Assembly: GCA_011065065.1 (NCBI GenBank)
Contig: JAAKFL010000019.1
Coordinates: 1-16,862 of the forward strand
DNA from: Chlamydiota bacterium
GTDB taxonomy: Bacteria > Chlamydiota > Chlamydiia > Chlamydiales > SLFE01
Direction: 5' to 3'
DNA length: 16,862 bases
Position numbers and translations under genes: made by a program. The number at the start of each line of letters is the position of its first letter. Position 1 is the first letter of the stretch. The notes under the pieces are model-generated. The model ran no database searches and had not been told where the DNA came from. It saw nothing but the letters and a program-made list of their open reading frames with translations. This document shows positions 7,174 through 14,182 of the stretch, one piece after another.

Positions 7174-7719
7174 ATGTCTCGAAAAGGAAAATTACCCATT
7201 CCCCTTCCTAAGGGTGTAGAAGTAAAGAAAGACGGGATCGAACTTTCAGTAAAAGGACCTAAAGGTGTTCTGAACTTAAAAGTTATGCCTGTCATTGAGC
7301 TTGAGATTGGAACTGATCAAATTGTGGTCTCTATCAAAAATGACAAGCCCAGCAACAGAAAGTGGCATGGCCTCTACCGCTCTCTTATTCACAACATGGT
7401 TGTGGGGACTACAGAAGGGTTTGAAAAACGATTGACTCTGATTGGAGTCGGTTATCGTGCCAATGTACAAGGGAATAAAGTGGATCTACAAGTGGGTTTT
7501 TCCCATCCAACTCAACTGGATATTCCTGAGGGAATTGATGTGAAAACCGAAAAGAAGAACACTCTCATCATCATCTCTGGGTCTGATAAGCAAATGGTCG
7601 GACAATTTGCCGCAGATATTCGAAGCATACGTCCTCCAGAACCATACAAGGGTAAAGGGATTCGTTATGAGAACGAATATGTTAGAAAAAAGGCAGGTAA
7701 GTCTGCCGCTAAGGGGTAA
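7174..7719 (+). CDS. rplF: 50S ribosomal protein L6
   Basis: L6 binds near the sarcin-ricin loop and L7/L12 stalk base. The length of 181 residues is standard. It begins MSRKGKLPIPLPKGV, contains W-H-G-L-Y-R-S-L-I-H-N-M-V-V-G-T-T-E-G-F at the end of the first repeat, and carries the C-terminal signature P-P-E-P-Y-K-G-K-G-I-R-Y at about 153-164. A strong AAGGAG (7160-7165) precedes the ATG. Confidence 0.98.
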   Translation: MSRKGKLPIPLPKGVEVKKDGIELSVKGPKGVLNLKVMPVIELEIGTDQIVVSIKNDKPSNRKWHGLYRSLIHNMVVGTTEGFEKRLTLIGVGYRANVQGNKVDLQVGFSHPTQLDIPEGIDVKTEKKNTLIIISGSDKQMVGQFAADIRSIRPPEPYKGKGIRYENEYVRKKAGKSAAKG

Positions 7720-7725
7720 CAACTC

Positions 7726-8097
7726 ATGAATAAAGAACGTAAACAAAGCCGATTGAAGAAAGCAAAAAGGTCAATGCGAGTCCGTAAAAAATTGCGTGGA
7801 TCTGCAGTCAAACCTAGACTTTCAGTCGTCAAAACAAACAGACATATCTACGCCCAACTTATCAATGACGAAAAGGGTGTGACTATTGGCTCAGCTTCCA
7901 CACTTTCAAAAGAGTTGAATAAAACTGAGTTCAATAAAAAGGATAAAAATTCCGCCAAGAAGATTGGCGAAGCGATTGGGGCAATTGCCAAAGACAAAAA
8001 CATCAAAGAAGTCGTTTTTGACCGTGGCCCTTTTAAATATCATGGGATTCTCGCAGAGTTAGCCAATGCTGTGCGTGAACATGGATTATCATTTTAA
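7726..8097 (+). CDS. rplR: 50S ribosomal protein L18
   Basis: L18 binds 5S rRNA in the central protuberance together with L5. The 123 residues are normal. The basic N-terminus is followed by K-P-R-L-S-V-V-K-T-N-R-H-I-Y-A-Q-L-I-N-D and ends with the typical V-V-F-D-R-G-P-F-K-Y-H-G-I-L-A-E-L-A-N-A. Six bases separate it from rplF, and its AAGGGGT ribosome binding site overlaps the rplF stop. Confidence 0.97.
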   Translation: MNKERKQSRLKKAKRSMRVRKKLRGSAVKPRLSVVKTNRHIYAQLINDEKGVTIGSASTLSKELNKTEFNKKDKNSAKKIGEAIGAIAKDKNIKEVVFDRGPFKYHGILAELANAVREHGLSF

Positions 8098-8112
8098 CGA
8101 TAGGATATATTA

Positions 8113-8580
8113 ATGGCGAAGCAATCTGAAAATGAACTTCAAGAAAAAGTTCTCTTCATTAACAGGTGTTCCAAAGTTGTGAAAGGGGGACGTAAGTTTA
8201 GCTTCTCCGCCTTAATTCTAGTAGGTGATGGAAAACGCGTTGGATACGGATTTGCGAAAGCTAACGAGCTGACTGATGCCATCCGTAAAGGTAGTGAGAA
8301 TGCCCGTCAGAACCTGATTCAAGTCGAAATGGAAGGGACCACTATCCCTCACGAGATTATAGTGAAATGGGACGGAGTGCGTGTTCTCCTAAAACCTGCT
8401 CCCGAAGGAGCCGGGGTGATTGCTGGATCACTAGTTCGTTCTGTTTTAGAAATGGCAGGAATTAAAGATGTCATGGCAAAAAATTTAGGTGGAAATAATC
8501 CCCTTAACCAAGTCAAGGCCACATTTAAAGCTCTGAAATCATTGCGTCGAAGAGATTCAATTAGAGAAACGAGAAATTAA
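8113..8580 (+). CDS. rpsE: 30S ribosomal protein S5
   Basis: S5 acts in decoding fidelity and lines the mRNA entry tunnel with S3 and S4. The 155 residues are slightly short for the family. The double-stranded RNA-binding-like N-terminal domain has N-R-C-S-K-V-V-K-G-G-R-K-F-S-F-S-A and V-G-D-G-K-R-V-G-Y-G-F-A-K-A. The C-terminal domain has P-A-P-E-G-A-G-V-I-A-G and N-P-L-N-Q-V-K-A-T. The gene for L30 (rpmD), which follows in many bacteria, is absent. Confidence 0.98.
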   Translation: MAKQSENELQEKVLFINRCSKVVKGGRKFSFSALILVGDGKRVGYGFAKANELTDAIRKGSENARQNLIQVEMEGTTIPHEIIVKWDGVRVLLKPAPEGAGVIAGSLVRSVLEMAGIKDVMAKNLGGNNPLNQVKATFKALKSLRRRDSIRETRN

Positions 8581-8582
8581 TT

Positions 8583-9032
8583 ATGAATGATTTATCTACT
8601 TTAAAAAATACACGCCCCACAAAAGGCCGCAAACGTGTCGGTCGTGGGAATGGTTCAGGTCTTGGAAAGACTTGCGGTCGAGGTCATAAAGGTGATGGCT
8701 CACGTGCCGGTTATAAGCGCCGCCTCGGATATGAAGGAGGACAATTACGCCTCCATCTAAAACTGCCACAAAGGGGATTCAGTAATGCTCGTTTTCGTAC
8801 TGAGTATGAAACTGTCAACCTTTACCAAATTGATCAGTCTTTTGAAGATGGGGATACAGTCAATATTGAGTCCCTTTGTAAGAAAGGTCTTATCAGTGGA
8901 AAGAACAAGAAAGTAAAATTGCTGGGTGAGGGAAAAATCACTAAAAAGGTCTCGTTTGAGATGCAATCCATTTCATCTGGCGCTCGTGAAAAGTTGCAAA
9001 AAGCAAAACTTTCATTTACACTCGATGCATAA
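8583..9032 (+). CDS. rplO: 50S ribosomal protein L15
   Basis: L15 is a late-assembly 50S protein with a long basic N-terminal extension. The 149 residues fit. The extension reads K-G-R-K-R-V-G-R-G-N-G-S-G-L-G-K-T-C-G-R-G-H-K-G, followed by R-R-L-G-Y-E-G-G-Q and L-P-Q-R-G-F-S-N. The C-terminus has a glycine-containing V-K-L-L-G-E-G-K-I-T-K-K-V motif. It starts two bases after rpsE with no clear ribosome binding site, which points to coupled translation. Confidence 0.97.
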   Translation: MNDLSTLKNTRPTKGRKRVGRGNGSGLGKTCGRGHKGDGSRAGYKRRLGYEGGQLRLHLKLPQRGFSNARFRTEYETVNLYQIDQSFEDGDTVNIESLCKKGLISGKNKKVKLLGEGKITKKVSFEMQSISSGAREKLQKAKLSFTLDA

Positions 9033-9086
9033 TCGGGTAAATTTGCGTTCATAAACTTTTCTAGATTGAGGTGATGTTGGTTCATT

Positions 9087-10457
9087 ATGTTTGCTGAAGT
9101 AAAAAGAGTCTTCCAGATTCCCGAGCTGCGTGCTAAAATAATCTTTACCCTTTTGATGCTAGTTGTCTGTCGGGTAGGGGTTTATGTCCCTGTACCTGGG
9201 ATTAATGGCGAGGTGGCTTTAAATTACTTTAAGAGTGCCATGGGGGGAGCTCAGAGTCTCTTTCAAATGGTGAACATCTTTTCGGGTGGAGCTTTTGCTC
9301 AGATGACAGTATTTGCCTTGAGCGTTGTGCCTTACATTTCTGCTTCGATCATGATGCAACTCCTCGTTGCCCTGATTCCTGGTTTACAGAGAGAAATGCG
9401 GGAAAATCCCGAATCTGGAAAACGTAAAATCAATAAATACACTCGACTATTGACTGTTTGCCTCGCTCTCTTACAATCCACAATTTATGCCCGATTTGCA
9501 CTTCAAATGAATGCTAGTAGCCCTGGGATTGTTGAACCAGAACTCTTGATTCTTCAAATCTTTGGGGTTCCATGGCTCTTTTACCTTGTCGTCTCCGTGA
9601 CCATGACGACTGGTGTACTTTTATTGATGTGGGTTGGAGAACAAATTACCGAAAAGGGGATTGGGAATGGGATAAGTCTTATCATTGGTATAGGAATTGT
9701 ATCGCAATTGCCCAGTGCTTTTGGATTGATCATACAACAATTGAATTTGGATTCACAAGAACCTGGCCAAATGTCCTTGGCGTCAGTGGCTCTTATGTTC
9801 GCGATTTTTGTCATTGTGATCATCGCGACGATTCAGATCATACAAGGGCATCGTCGTATTCCCATACAGCATGCGAGAAGGATTGTGGGCCGTCGTGAAA
9901 TGCAGGGAGGGGCATCTTATATCCCTCTTAAGGTGAATTATGCAGGTGTGATCCCGGTGATCTTTGCTTCATCATTTTTGATGTTTCCAGCGACCATTAT
10001 GAAGTTTTTGTCACCTGATTCATTCCTTGGAAGATTATCACAATATCTTTCAATGGGATCCACTTCCTATTTAGTCATTTTCTGTTTGTTAATCATGGGT
10101 TTTACCTACTTTTGGACTGCTACGCAGTTTAACCCCGATCAAATTGCCTCTGATATGAAGAAAAATGGGGCTTTTATCCCTGGAATTAGACAAGGGCGAC
10201 CGACTCAAGAATATCTTGAATCGACCATGAATCGGATTACCCTCATTGGGGCAGTCTCCTTGGCTTTAATCGCCGTATTGCCCAATATAATTGGGCGGAT
10301 TCTGACGATACCTCAGACAATCAGTTACTTTTTTGGGGGAACAGCCTTGTTGATTTTGGTGGGTGTTGTTTTGGATACGATGAAACAAATTGAGTCCCAT
10401 CTCCTCATGAAACGATATGACGGCTTTATGAAGAAGGGTCGTGTTCGAGGAAGATAG
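9087..10457 (+). CDS. secY: Sec translocon channel subunit SecY
   Basis: SecY is the ten-helix inner membrane channel that, with SecE and SecA, exports unfolded proteins and inserts membrane proteins. The 456 residues fit. The first membrane helix starts at about 18, after the short cytoplasmic MFAEVKRVFQIPELRAK. The plug region (FSGGAFAQMTVFALSVVPYI, 65-84), the loop QGHRRIPIQHARR (253-265), KVNYAGVIPVIFASS (282-296), and NPDQIASDMKKNGAFIPGIR (339-358) are characteristic. The ATG has GAGGTGA about 12 bases upstream, a longer gap than usual. An in-frame TGA at 9072-9074 and the absence of a nearer upstream start support this ATG. The next gene is rpsM; adk, map, infA and rpmJ are absent. Confidence 0.98.
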   Translation: MFAEVKRVFQIPELRAKIIFTLLMLVVCRVGVYVPVPGINGEVALNYFKSAMGGAQSLFQMVNIFSGGAFAQMTVFALSVVPYISASIMMQLLVALIPGLQREMRENPESGKRKINKYTRLLTVCLALLQSTIYARFALQMNASSPGIVEPELLILQIFGVPWLFYLVVSVTMTTGVLLLMWVGEQITEKGIGNGISLIIGIGIVSQLPSAFGLIIQQLNLDSQEPGQMSLASVALMFAIFVIVIIATIQIIQGHRRIPIQHARRIVGRREMQGGASYIPLKVNYAGVIPVIFASSFLMFPATIMKFLSPDSFLGRLSQYLSMGSTSYLVIFCLLIMGFTYFWTATQFNPDQIASDMKKNGAFIPGIRQGRPTQEYLESTMNRITLIGAVSLALIAVLPNIIGRILTIPQTISYFFGGTALLILVGVVLDTMKQIESHLLMKRYDGFMKKGRVRGR

Positions 10458-10464
10458 TCCAGAT

Positions 10465-10498
10465 TTGACTGGAACATTAATATTTTTTTTGGTACACT
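10465..10498 (+). promoter_or_regulatory. Possible internal promoter before rpsM
   Basis: The 72-base gap between secY and rpsM is the largest inside the cluster. It holds TTGACT at 10465-10470 and TACACT at 10493-10498, but they are 22 bases apart. With a standard 17-base spacer the TACACT pairs only with TGGAAC, a poor -35. A 5-base inverted repeat TCCAG/CTGGA (10458-10473) and a run of eight T (10483-10490) are also here, which may be a weak attenuator. The evidence is modest. Confidence 0.3.
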
Positions 10499-10529
10499 AT
10501 TGTACTAAATAAGAGATAAGGAGAATTTA

Positions 10530-10898
10530 ATGCCTAGAATTATAGGTGTCGATATACCTGAGAATAAAAGGTTAGAGATTAGTTTAACATATATTTACGG
10601 AATTGGCCGTCATTTAGCGATGCAAGTGATTTCAAAATTAAACTTGGATCCAGGCAAGAAGGCGAAAGATTTGACCCAGGATGAGATTGCTCGTATCAAC
10701 TCTTTATTACAATCGGAGTATGTTGTCGAGGGTGATTGTCGAAGACAGACACAGAATGATATTAAAAGATTGATTAGCATTAATAGCTATCGGGGCCAGC
10801 GTCATCGACTTGGTTTGCCATGCAGAGGACAGAGAACGAGAACGAATTCTAGGACTCGTAAAGGTCGAAAGAAAACCGTGGCTAATAAGAAGAAATAG
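10530..10898 (+). CDS. rpsM: 30S ribosomal protein S13
   Basis: S13 sits in the 30S head, contacts P-site tRNA and bridges to L5. The 122 residues are normal. It begins M-P-R-I-I-G-V-D-I-P with L-T-Y-I-Y-G-I-G-R soon after (a helix-two-turn-helix). It ends with the diagnostic H-R-L-G-L-P-C-R-G-Q-R-T-R-T-N-S-R-T-R-K-G, then a lysine tail. AAGGAG at 10518-10523 is 6 bases before the ATG. Confidence 0.98.
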   Translation: MPRIIGVDIPENKRLEISLTYIYGIGRHLAMQVISKLNLDPGKKAKDLTQDEIARINSLLQSEYVVEGDCRRQTQNDIKRLISINSYRGQRHRLGLPCRGQRTRTNSRTRKGRKKTVANKKK

Positions 10899-10909
10899 GG
10901 AGATTACAG

Positions 10910-11323
10910 TTGACTGCAAAATCAAATACTGAAAAGAAAACTGAAAAGAAAGTCGTGAGAAAAAGTAAATCCAGACATTTCCCAATTGGGATTGTGCATG
11001 TTCAAGCCACGTTTAATAATACAATTGTGACCGTTACCGACATGGCCGGTCATGTTGTGGCATGGGCTTCAGCAGGAAAATCAGGATTTAAGCATTCAAA
11101 GAAGTCATCAGCATATGCGGGTAATATTGCAGCTCAAAATGCGACAAAAGATGCTATGGCTTTGGGAATGAAAGAAGTGAAGTTGAAACTAACGGGACCG
11201 GGAGCTGGGCGAGAGTCTGCTGTACGTGGCGTCCAGAGTACTGGAATGATTATTACAGAAATTGAAGATGTGACACCAGTGGCCCATAATGGATGTCGTC
11301 CTCGAAAACGCCGTAGGTGTTAA
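10910..11323 (+). CDS. rpsK: 30S ribosomal protein S11
   Basis: S11 lies on the 30S platform near the E site and the mRNA exit. The 137 residues include a lysine-rich N-terminal extension, followed by the conserved I-V-H-V-Q-A-T-F-N-N-T-I-V-T-V-T-D and the C-terminal N-G-C-R-P-R-K-R-R-R signature. The start is a TTG. GGAG at 10899-10902 lies 7 bases upstream, immediately after the rpsM stop, and the first internal ATG would remove part of the fold. The weak start codon may tune expression. Confidence 0.96.
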   Translation: MTAKSNTEKKTEKKVVRKSKSRHFPIGIVHVQATFNNTIVTVTDMAGHVVAWASAGKSGFKHSKKSSAYAGNIAAQNATKDAMALGMKEVKLKLTGPGAGRESAVRGVQSTGMIITEIEDVTPVAHNGCRPRKRRRC

Positions 11324-11361
11324 ACAAGTATCTTTATCAAATTATTTTTTAGGAGAAACAC

Positions 11362-12480
11362 ATGGCAGTCATGTATGGCAAGTTTGAGATGCCTCAAAAA
11401 ATTTTAGTTAACGAGGATCCGGCAAGACCTAATTTTGCTCAATTTATTGCAGAGCCATTTGAGCCAGGATTTGGTCATACGCTTGGTAACTCAATGCGAC
11501 GTATTCTTTTGACTTCATTAGAAGCGCCTGCAATCGTTTCATTGAGTATTGAGGGTGTCTCTCATGAATTTACAGCCATTGAAGGCATTATTGAAGATGT
11601 CACGAATATTGTTTTAAATTTAAAAGGGGCTCTTTTGCGTAAGCTCCCTCTTGATGATGACACGAGTTCTCGTGACCTTCGTGTATTGTCTTCAATCGTT
11701 GAGGTCTCTCAGGATGATTTGGATTCAGGTGGTGGAACTTATGTAGTCACATTGGGTGACATTGTTCAAGATGGTTTTTATGAAGTCGTGAATCCTGATT
11801 TAAAGATTTTTTCTGCGACAAAGCCGATGAGCAAGAGAATCGATTTGAAGGTGATGATTGGTCGTGGCTATGTCCCTTCAGAGCGATTTGATTTTCCTGA
11901 GAAGACAGTGAATGAAATTCTGATAGATGCTTCGTTTTCTCCTGTGCGTATGGTCAACTATTATGTCGAGTATACACGTGTCGGTCAGGATACCGACTTT
12001 GACCGTTTGGTGATTGAAGTGGAGACAGACGGGCGGGTGACTCCTAGTGAGGCGGTGACATTTTCTTCTCAGATTTGGTTAAAGCATATCGATGTTTACA
12101 ATCAGTTGAAGACTCATTCTCTTGTATTCAATTCTCAAGAGAAAGGGACCGCTACTGATGAAGATGAGTTGCTCGACAAGTTGTGTTTAAGGATTGATGA
12201 GATTGAGCTTTCAGTACGTTCGACGAATTGTTTGAGTGGAGCCGACATTAATACGATTGCCGAGTTGATTTTGATTCCAGAGCGAGAGATGCTTGGATTT
12301 AAAAACTTTGGGAAGAAGTCGTTGCATGAGATTAAAGATAAATTATCAGCCATGGGTCTTTCTCTTGGAACGGATCTCAGCAAATATGGGATTACGTTGG
12401 ATAATGTGAAAGAGAAGATGCAAGAGCTCCATGAGAAGAAAAAAAGTAAAAATGATGTATTTACTCTAGAGGAAAATTAA
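11362..12480 (+). CDS. rpoA: DNA-directed RNA polymerase subunit alpha
   Basis: Alpha dimerises to nucleate RNA polymerase assembly, and its C-terminal domain contacts upstream promoter DNA and activators. At 372 residues it is longer than E. coli alpha (329) and close to chlamydial forms. The N-terminal domain has G-F-G-H-T-L-G-N-S-M-R-R-I-L-L and the V-E-G-I-x-E-D type motif (AIEGIIEDVTNIVLNLKG). The C-terminal domain has L-S-V-R-S-T-N-C-L, which contains the residues equivalent to E. coli Arg265 and Asn268, and F-G-K-K-S-L-H-E-I-K. A charged tail follows. AGGAGA at 11351-11356 is the ribosome binding site. rpsD, common next to rpoA elsewhere, is absent. Confidence 0.98.
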   Translation: MAVMYGKFEMPQKILVNEDPARPNFAQFIAEPFEPGFGHTLGNSMRRILLTSLEAPAIVSLSIEGVSHEFTAIEGIIEDVTNIVLNLKGALLRKLPLDDDTSSRDLRVLSSIVEVSQDDLDSGGGTYVVTLGDIVQDGFYEVVNPDLKIFSATKPMSKRIDLKVMIGRGYVPSERFDFPEKTVNEILIDASFSPVRMVNYYVEYTRVGQDTDFDRLVIEVETDGRVTPSEAVTFSSQIWLKHIDVYNQLKTHSLVFNSQEKGTATDEDELLDKLCLRIDEIELSVRSTNCLSGADINTIAELILIPEREMLGFKNFGKKSLHEIKDKLSAMGLSLGTDLSKYGITLDNVKEKMQELHEKKKSKNDVFTLEEN

Positions 12481-12908
12481 TGAGGCACAGGAAAAAAACA
12501 ATCAAGCTTGGACGTACCACATCTCACCGACGATGTATGATGGCCAACATGCTTAAGTCATTGATTTATCATGGGCGTATGACAACGACAGTGGCCAAAG
12601 CGAAGGTTTTGCGTTCTTATGCCGACAAGATGATCACTCTAGCGAAAAAGAACACCTTGGCTTCTCGAAGAAGAGCGATAGCAAAGATGATGATTAGCTT
12701 CAATCCCTTAACACCGAAGGAAGCGCGTAAAGCTCGTGAGGGAAATCTTGACGCCTACAATGAAGATCGTCATGTCATGAATATTTTATTCAATGATTTG
12801 GCAGACCGTTTTGCTCAAAGGAACGGAGGTTATACCCGTATTATTAAGGGTTCTAATCGAGTGGGAGACAACGCCCAAACATGTGTCATTGAGTATCTTG
12901 AGAATTAG
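12480..12908 (+). CDS. rplQ: 50S ribosomal protein L17
   Basis: L17 is on the 50S surface near the tunnel exit. The 142 residues fit the bacterial family. It starts M-R-H-R-K-K-T-I-K-L-G-R-T-T-S-H-R-R, continues with M-L-K-S-L-I-Y-H-G-R-M-T-T-T-V-A-K-A-K and ends with G-G-Y-T-R-I-I-K, N-R-V-G-D-N-A and V-I-E-Y-L. Its ATG shares one base with the rpoA stop (TAATG), so translation is directly coupled to rpoA. It is the last gene before the gapA promoter. Confidence 0.98.
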   Translation: MRHRKKTIKLGRTTSHRRCMMANMLKSLIYHGRMTTTVAKAKVLRSYADKMITLAKKNTLASRRRAIAKMMISFNPLTPKEARKAREGNLDAYNEDRHVMNILFNDLADRFAQRNGGYTRIIKGSNRVGDNAQTCVIEYLEN

Positions 12909-12941
12909 CTTGTATTTTCACTTTATCCTCTAAAATCTCCC

Positions 12942-12970
12942 TTTACTTTGTGGCTCATCTATATTATTAT
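12942..12970 (+). promoter_or_regulatory. Promoter of gapA
   Basis: In the 85-base gap after rplQ, TTTACT (12942-12947) and TATTAT (12965-12970) are separated by 17 bases. The start would be near 12977, leaving only a short leader before the strong GGGAGGGG ribosome binding site at 12981-12988. This suggests gapA is at least partly transcribed apart from the ribosomal operon. No terminator hairpin is seen after rplQ, so read-through is also possible. Confidence 0.55.
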
Positions 12971-12993
12971 AGTGTCAATAGGGAGGGGATTTA

Positions 12994-14025
12994 ATGGCAA
13001 TAAGGATAGCGATCAATGGATTTGGAAGGATTGGTCGCCTGGTTTTCAGGCAGTTAATTGAGCGTGAAGACTTTGAGCTTATTGCGGTTAACGATCTTGT
13101 TCCGATTGAAAATTTAGCTTATTTACTTAAGTATGATACAACACATGGCCGTTTTGACGGGGATATCCGCATTGAGGGTGATGCACTGATTGTGAACGGA
13201 AAGACTGTGAAGGTTTTTTCTGAGAGGGATCCTGCTTCATTGCCTTGGAAGACATTGGGTATTGATTATGTGGTTGAATCTACTGGTTTATTTACTGCTC
13301 GCGAAGGGGCGGAAAAGCACCTTCAAGCTGGAGCAAAAAGGGTATTGATATCAGCCCCTGCGAAGGGCAAAGTACCAACTTTTGTGATGGGAGTGAACCA
13401 TCAAAAGTACGACCCTGAAAAAGATGTTATAGTTTCGAATGCTTCATGCACGACTAACTGTTTAGCGCCACTCACCAAGGTATTGATCGATAATTTTGGA
13501 ATCGATGAGGGGCTAATGACGACGGTGCATGCGGCAACGGCCTCGCAACCAACAGTTGATGGTCCTTCGAGTAAGGACTGGCGAGGTGGGAGAGCTGCAA
13601 GTCAAAATATTATTCCTGCATCTACGGGTGCTGCCAAAGCTGTTGCCCTTTGTTTGCCAGAGTTGAAAGGCAAATTGACAGGCATGGCACTGAGAGTCCC
13701 CGTTTTAGATGTATCCGTTGTTGATTTAACGGTACGTTTGAGCAGACCTACAACTTTTGAAGCCCTTTGTGATGCCATTAAATCGGCATCTGAGGGGGAG
13801 ATGAAAGGGGTATTAGAATTTACGGATGAACAGGTGGTCTCATCTGATTTTATCGGAAGCACCGCATCATCGATATTCGATGCTCAAGCTAGTATCGCAC
13901 TGAGTGATACCTTTTTTAAGTTAATCGCTTGGTATGATAATGAAATGGGTTATGCAACCCGTATTCTTGACTTACTCTCCTATATGGCATCCAGGGAAAC
14001 TAGCAAGGTGATGCAGTCATCATGA
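12994..14025 (+). CDS. gapA: Glyceraldehyde-3-phosphate dehydrogenase
   Basis: GAPDH converts glyceraldehyde 3-phosphate, phosphate and NAD+ to 1,3-bisphosphoglycerate in glycolysis, in the cytoplasm. The 343 residues are normal. The NAD-binding Rossmann motif NGFGRIGR is at 8-15. Asp34 in VNDLV suggests preference for NAD+ over NADP+. The catalytic Cys152 is in SNASCTTNC, with His179 in TTVHAAT. The phosphate-binding and domain motifs K-D-W-R-G-G-R, I-P-A-S-T-G-A-A-K and W-Y-D-N-E-M-G-Y are all intact. Its place directly after rplQ is the same as in Chlamydia (CT505, from memory). The C-terminal dozen residues (MASRETSKVMQSS) look like a short extension. Confidence 0.98.
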   Translation: MAIRIAINGFGRIGRLVFRQLIEREDFELIAVNDLVPIENLAYLLKYDTTHGRFDGDIRIEGDALIVNGKTVKVFSERDPASLPWKTLGIDYVVESTGLFTAREGAEKHLQAGAKRVLISAPAKGKVPTFVMGVNHQKYDPEKDVIVSNASCTTNCLAPLTKVLIDNFGIDEGLMTTVHAATASQPTVDGPSSKDWRGGRAASQNIIPASTGAAKAVALCLPELKGKLTGMALRVPVLDVSVVDLTVRLSRPTTFEALCDAIKSASEGEMKGVLEFTDEQVVSSDFIGSTASSIFDAQASIALSDTFFKLIAWYDNEMGYATRILDLLSYMASRETSKVMQSS

Positions 14026-14033
14026 CCTTGCTA
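14001..14033. other. Hairpin spanning the gapA stop codon
   Basis: TAGCAAGGT (14001-14009) and ACCTTGCTA (14025-14033) are perfect 9-base inverted repeats around a 15-base loop that can itself pair (GATG/CATC). The gapA TGA (14023-14025) abuts the right arm. A T-rich stretch follows at 14048-14060, 14 bases after the stem. It may act as a terminator or an mRNA 3' stabiliser, but the gap before the T run is long for a classical rho-independent terminator. Confidence 0.45.
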
Positions 14034-14078
14034 TAGAGAGTGCCATCTTTTTATTTGTTTGCTTATGGGCATTCTTTA

Positions 14079-14150
14079 TATACCGATCGTGATTTAAAAA
14101 TCGGGATTTTGGCTTTGCCAAAATCCGATTTTTGAAACACGATCGGTATA
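14079..14150. repeat. 72-base near-perfect palindrome (MITE- or REP-like)
   Basis: The left arm (14079-14113) begins TATACCGATCGTG and the right arm (14117-14150) ends CACGATCGGTATA. The arms pair over about 34 bases with one single-base bulge and two mismatches near the middle (ATTTA against TGAAA). They are closed by GGC-TTT-GCC. No U-run follows, so it is not an ordinary terminator. The outer ends read TA on both sides, which would fit insertion at a TA target as by IS630/mariner elements, though any palindrome ending TATA would look the same. No coding capacity. Confidence 0.75.
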
Positions 14151-14182
14151 ACGTGATAAATTGATTATTTTAGGATGTATTT

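Noticed and set aside
9033..9086. Possible promoter or terminator between rplO and secY
   Set aside because: No hairpin with T run and no convincing -35/-10 pair could be found in the 54 bases.
9572..9898. 108-codon + strand frame inside secY
   Set aside because: It is out of frame with a complete, well-conserved secY and has no family features.
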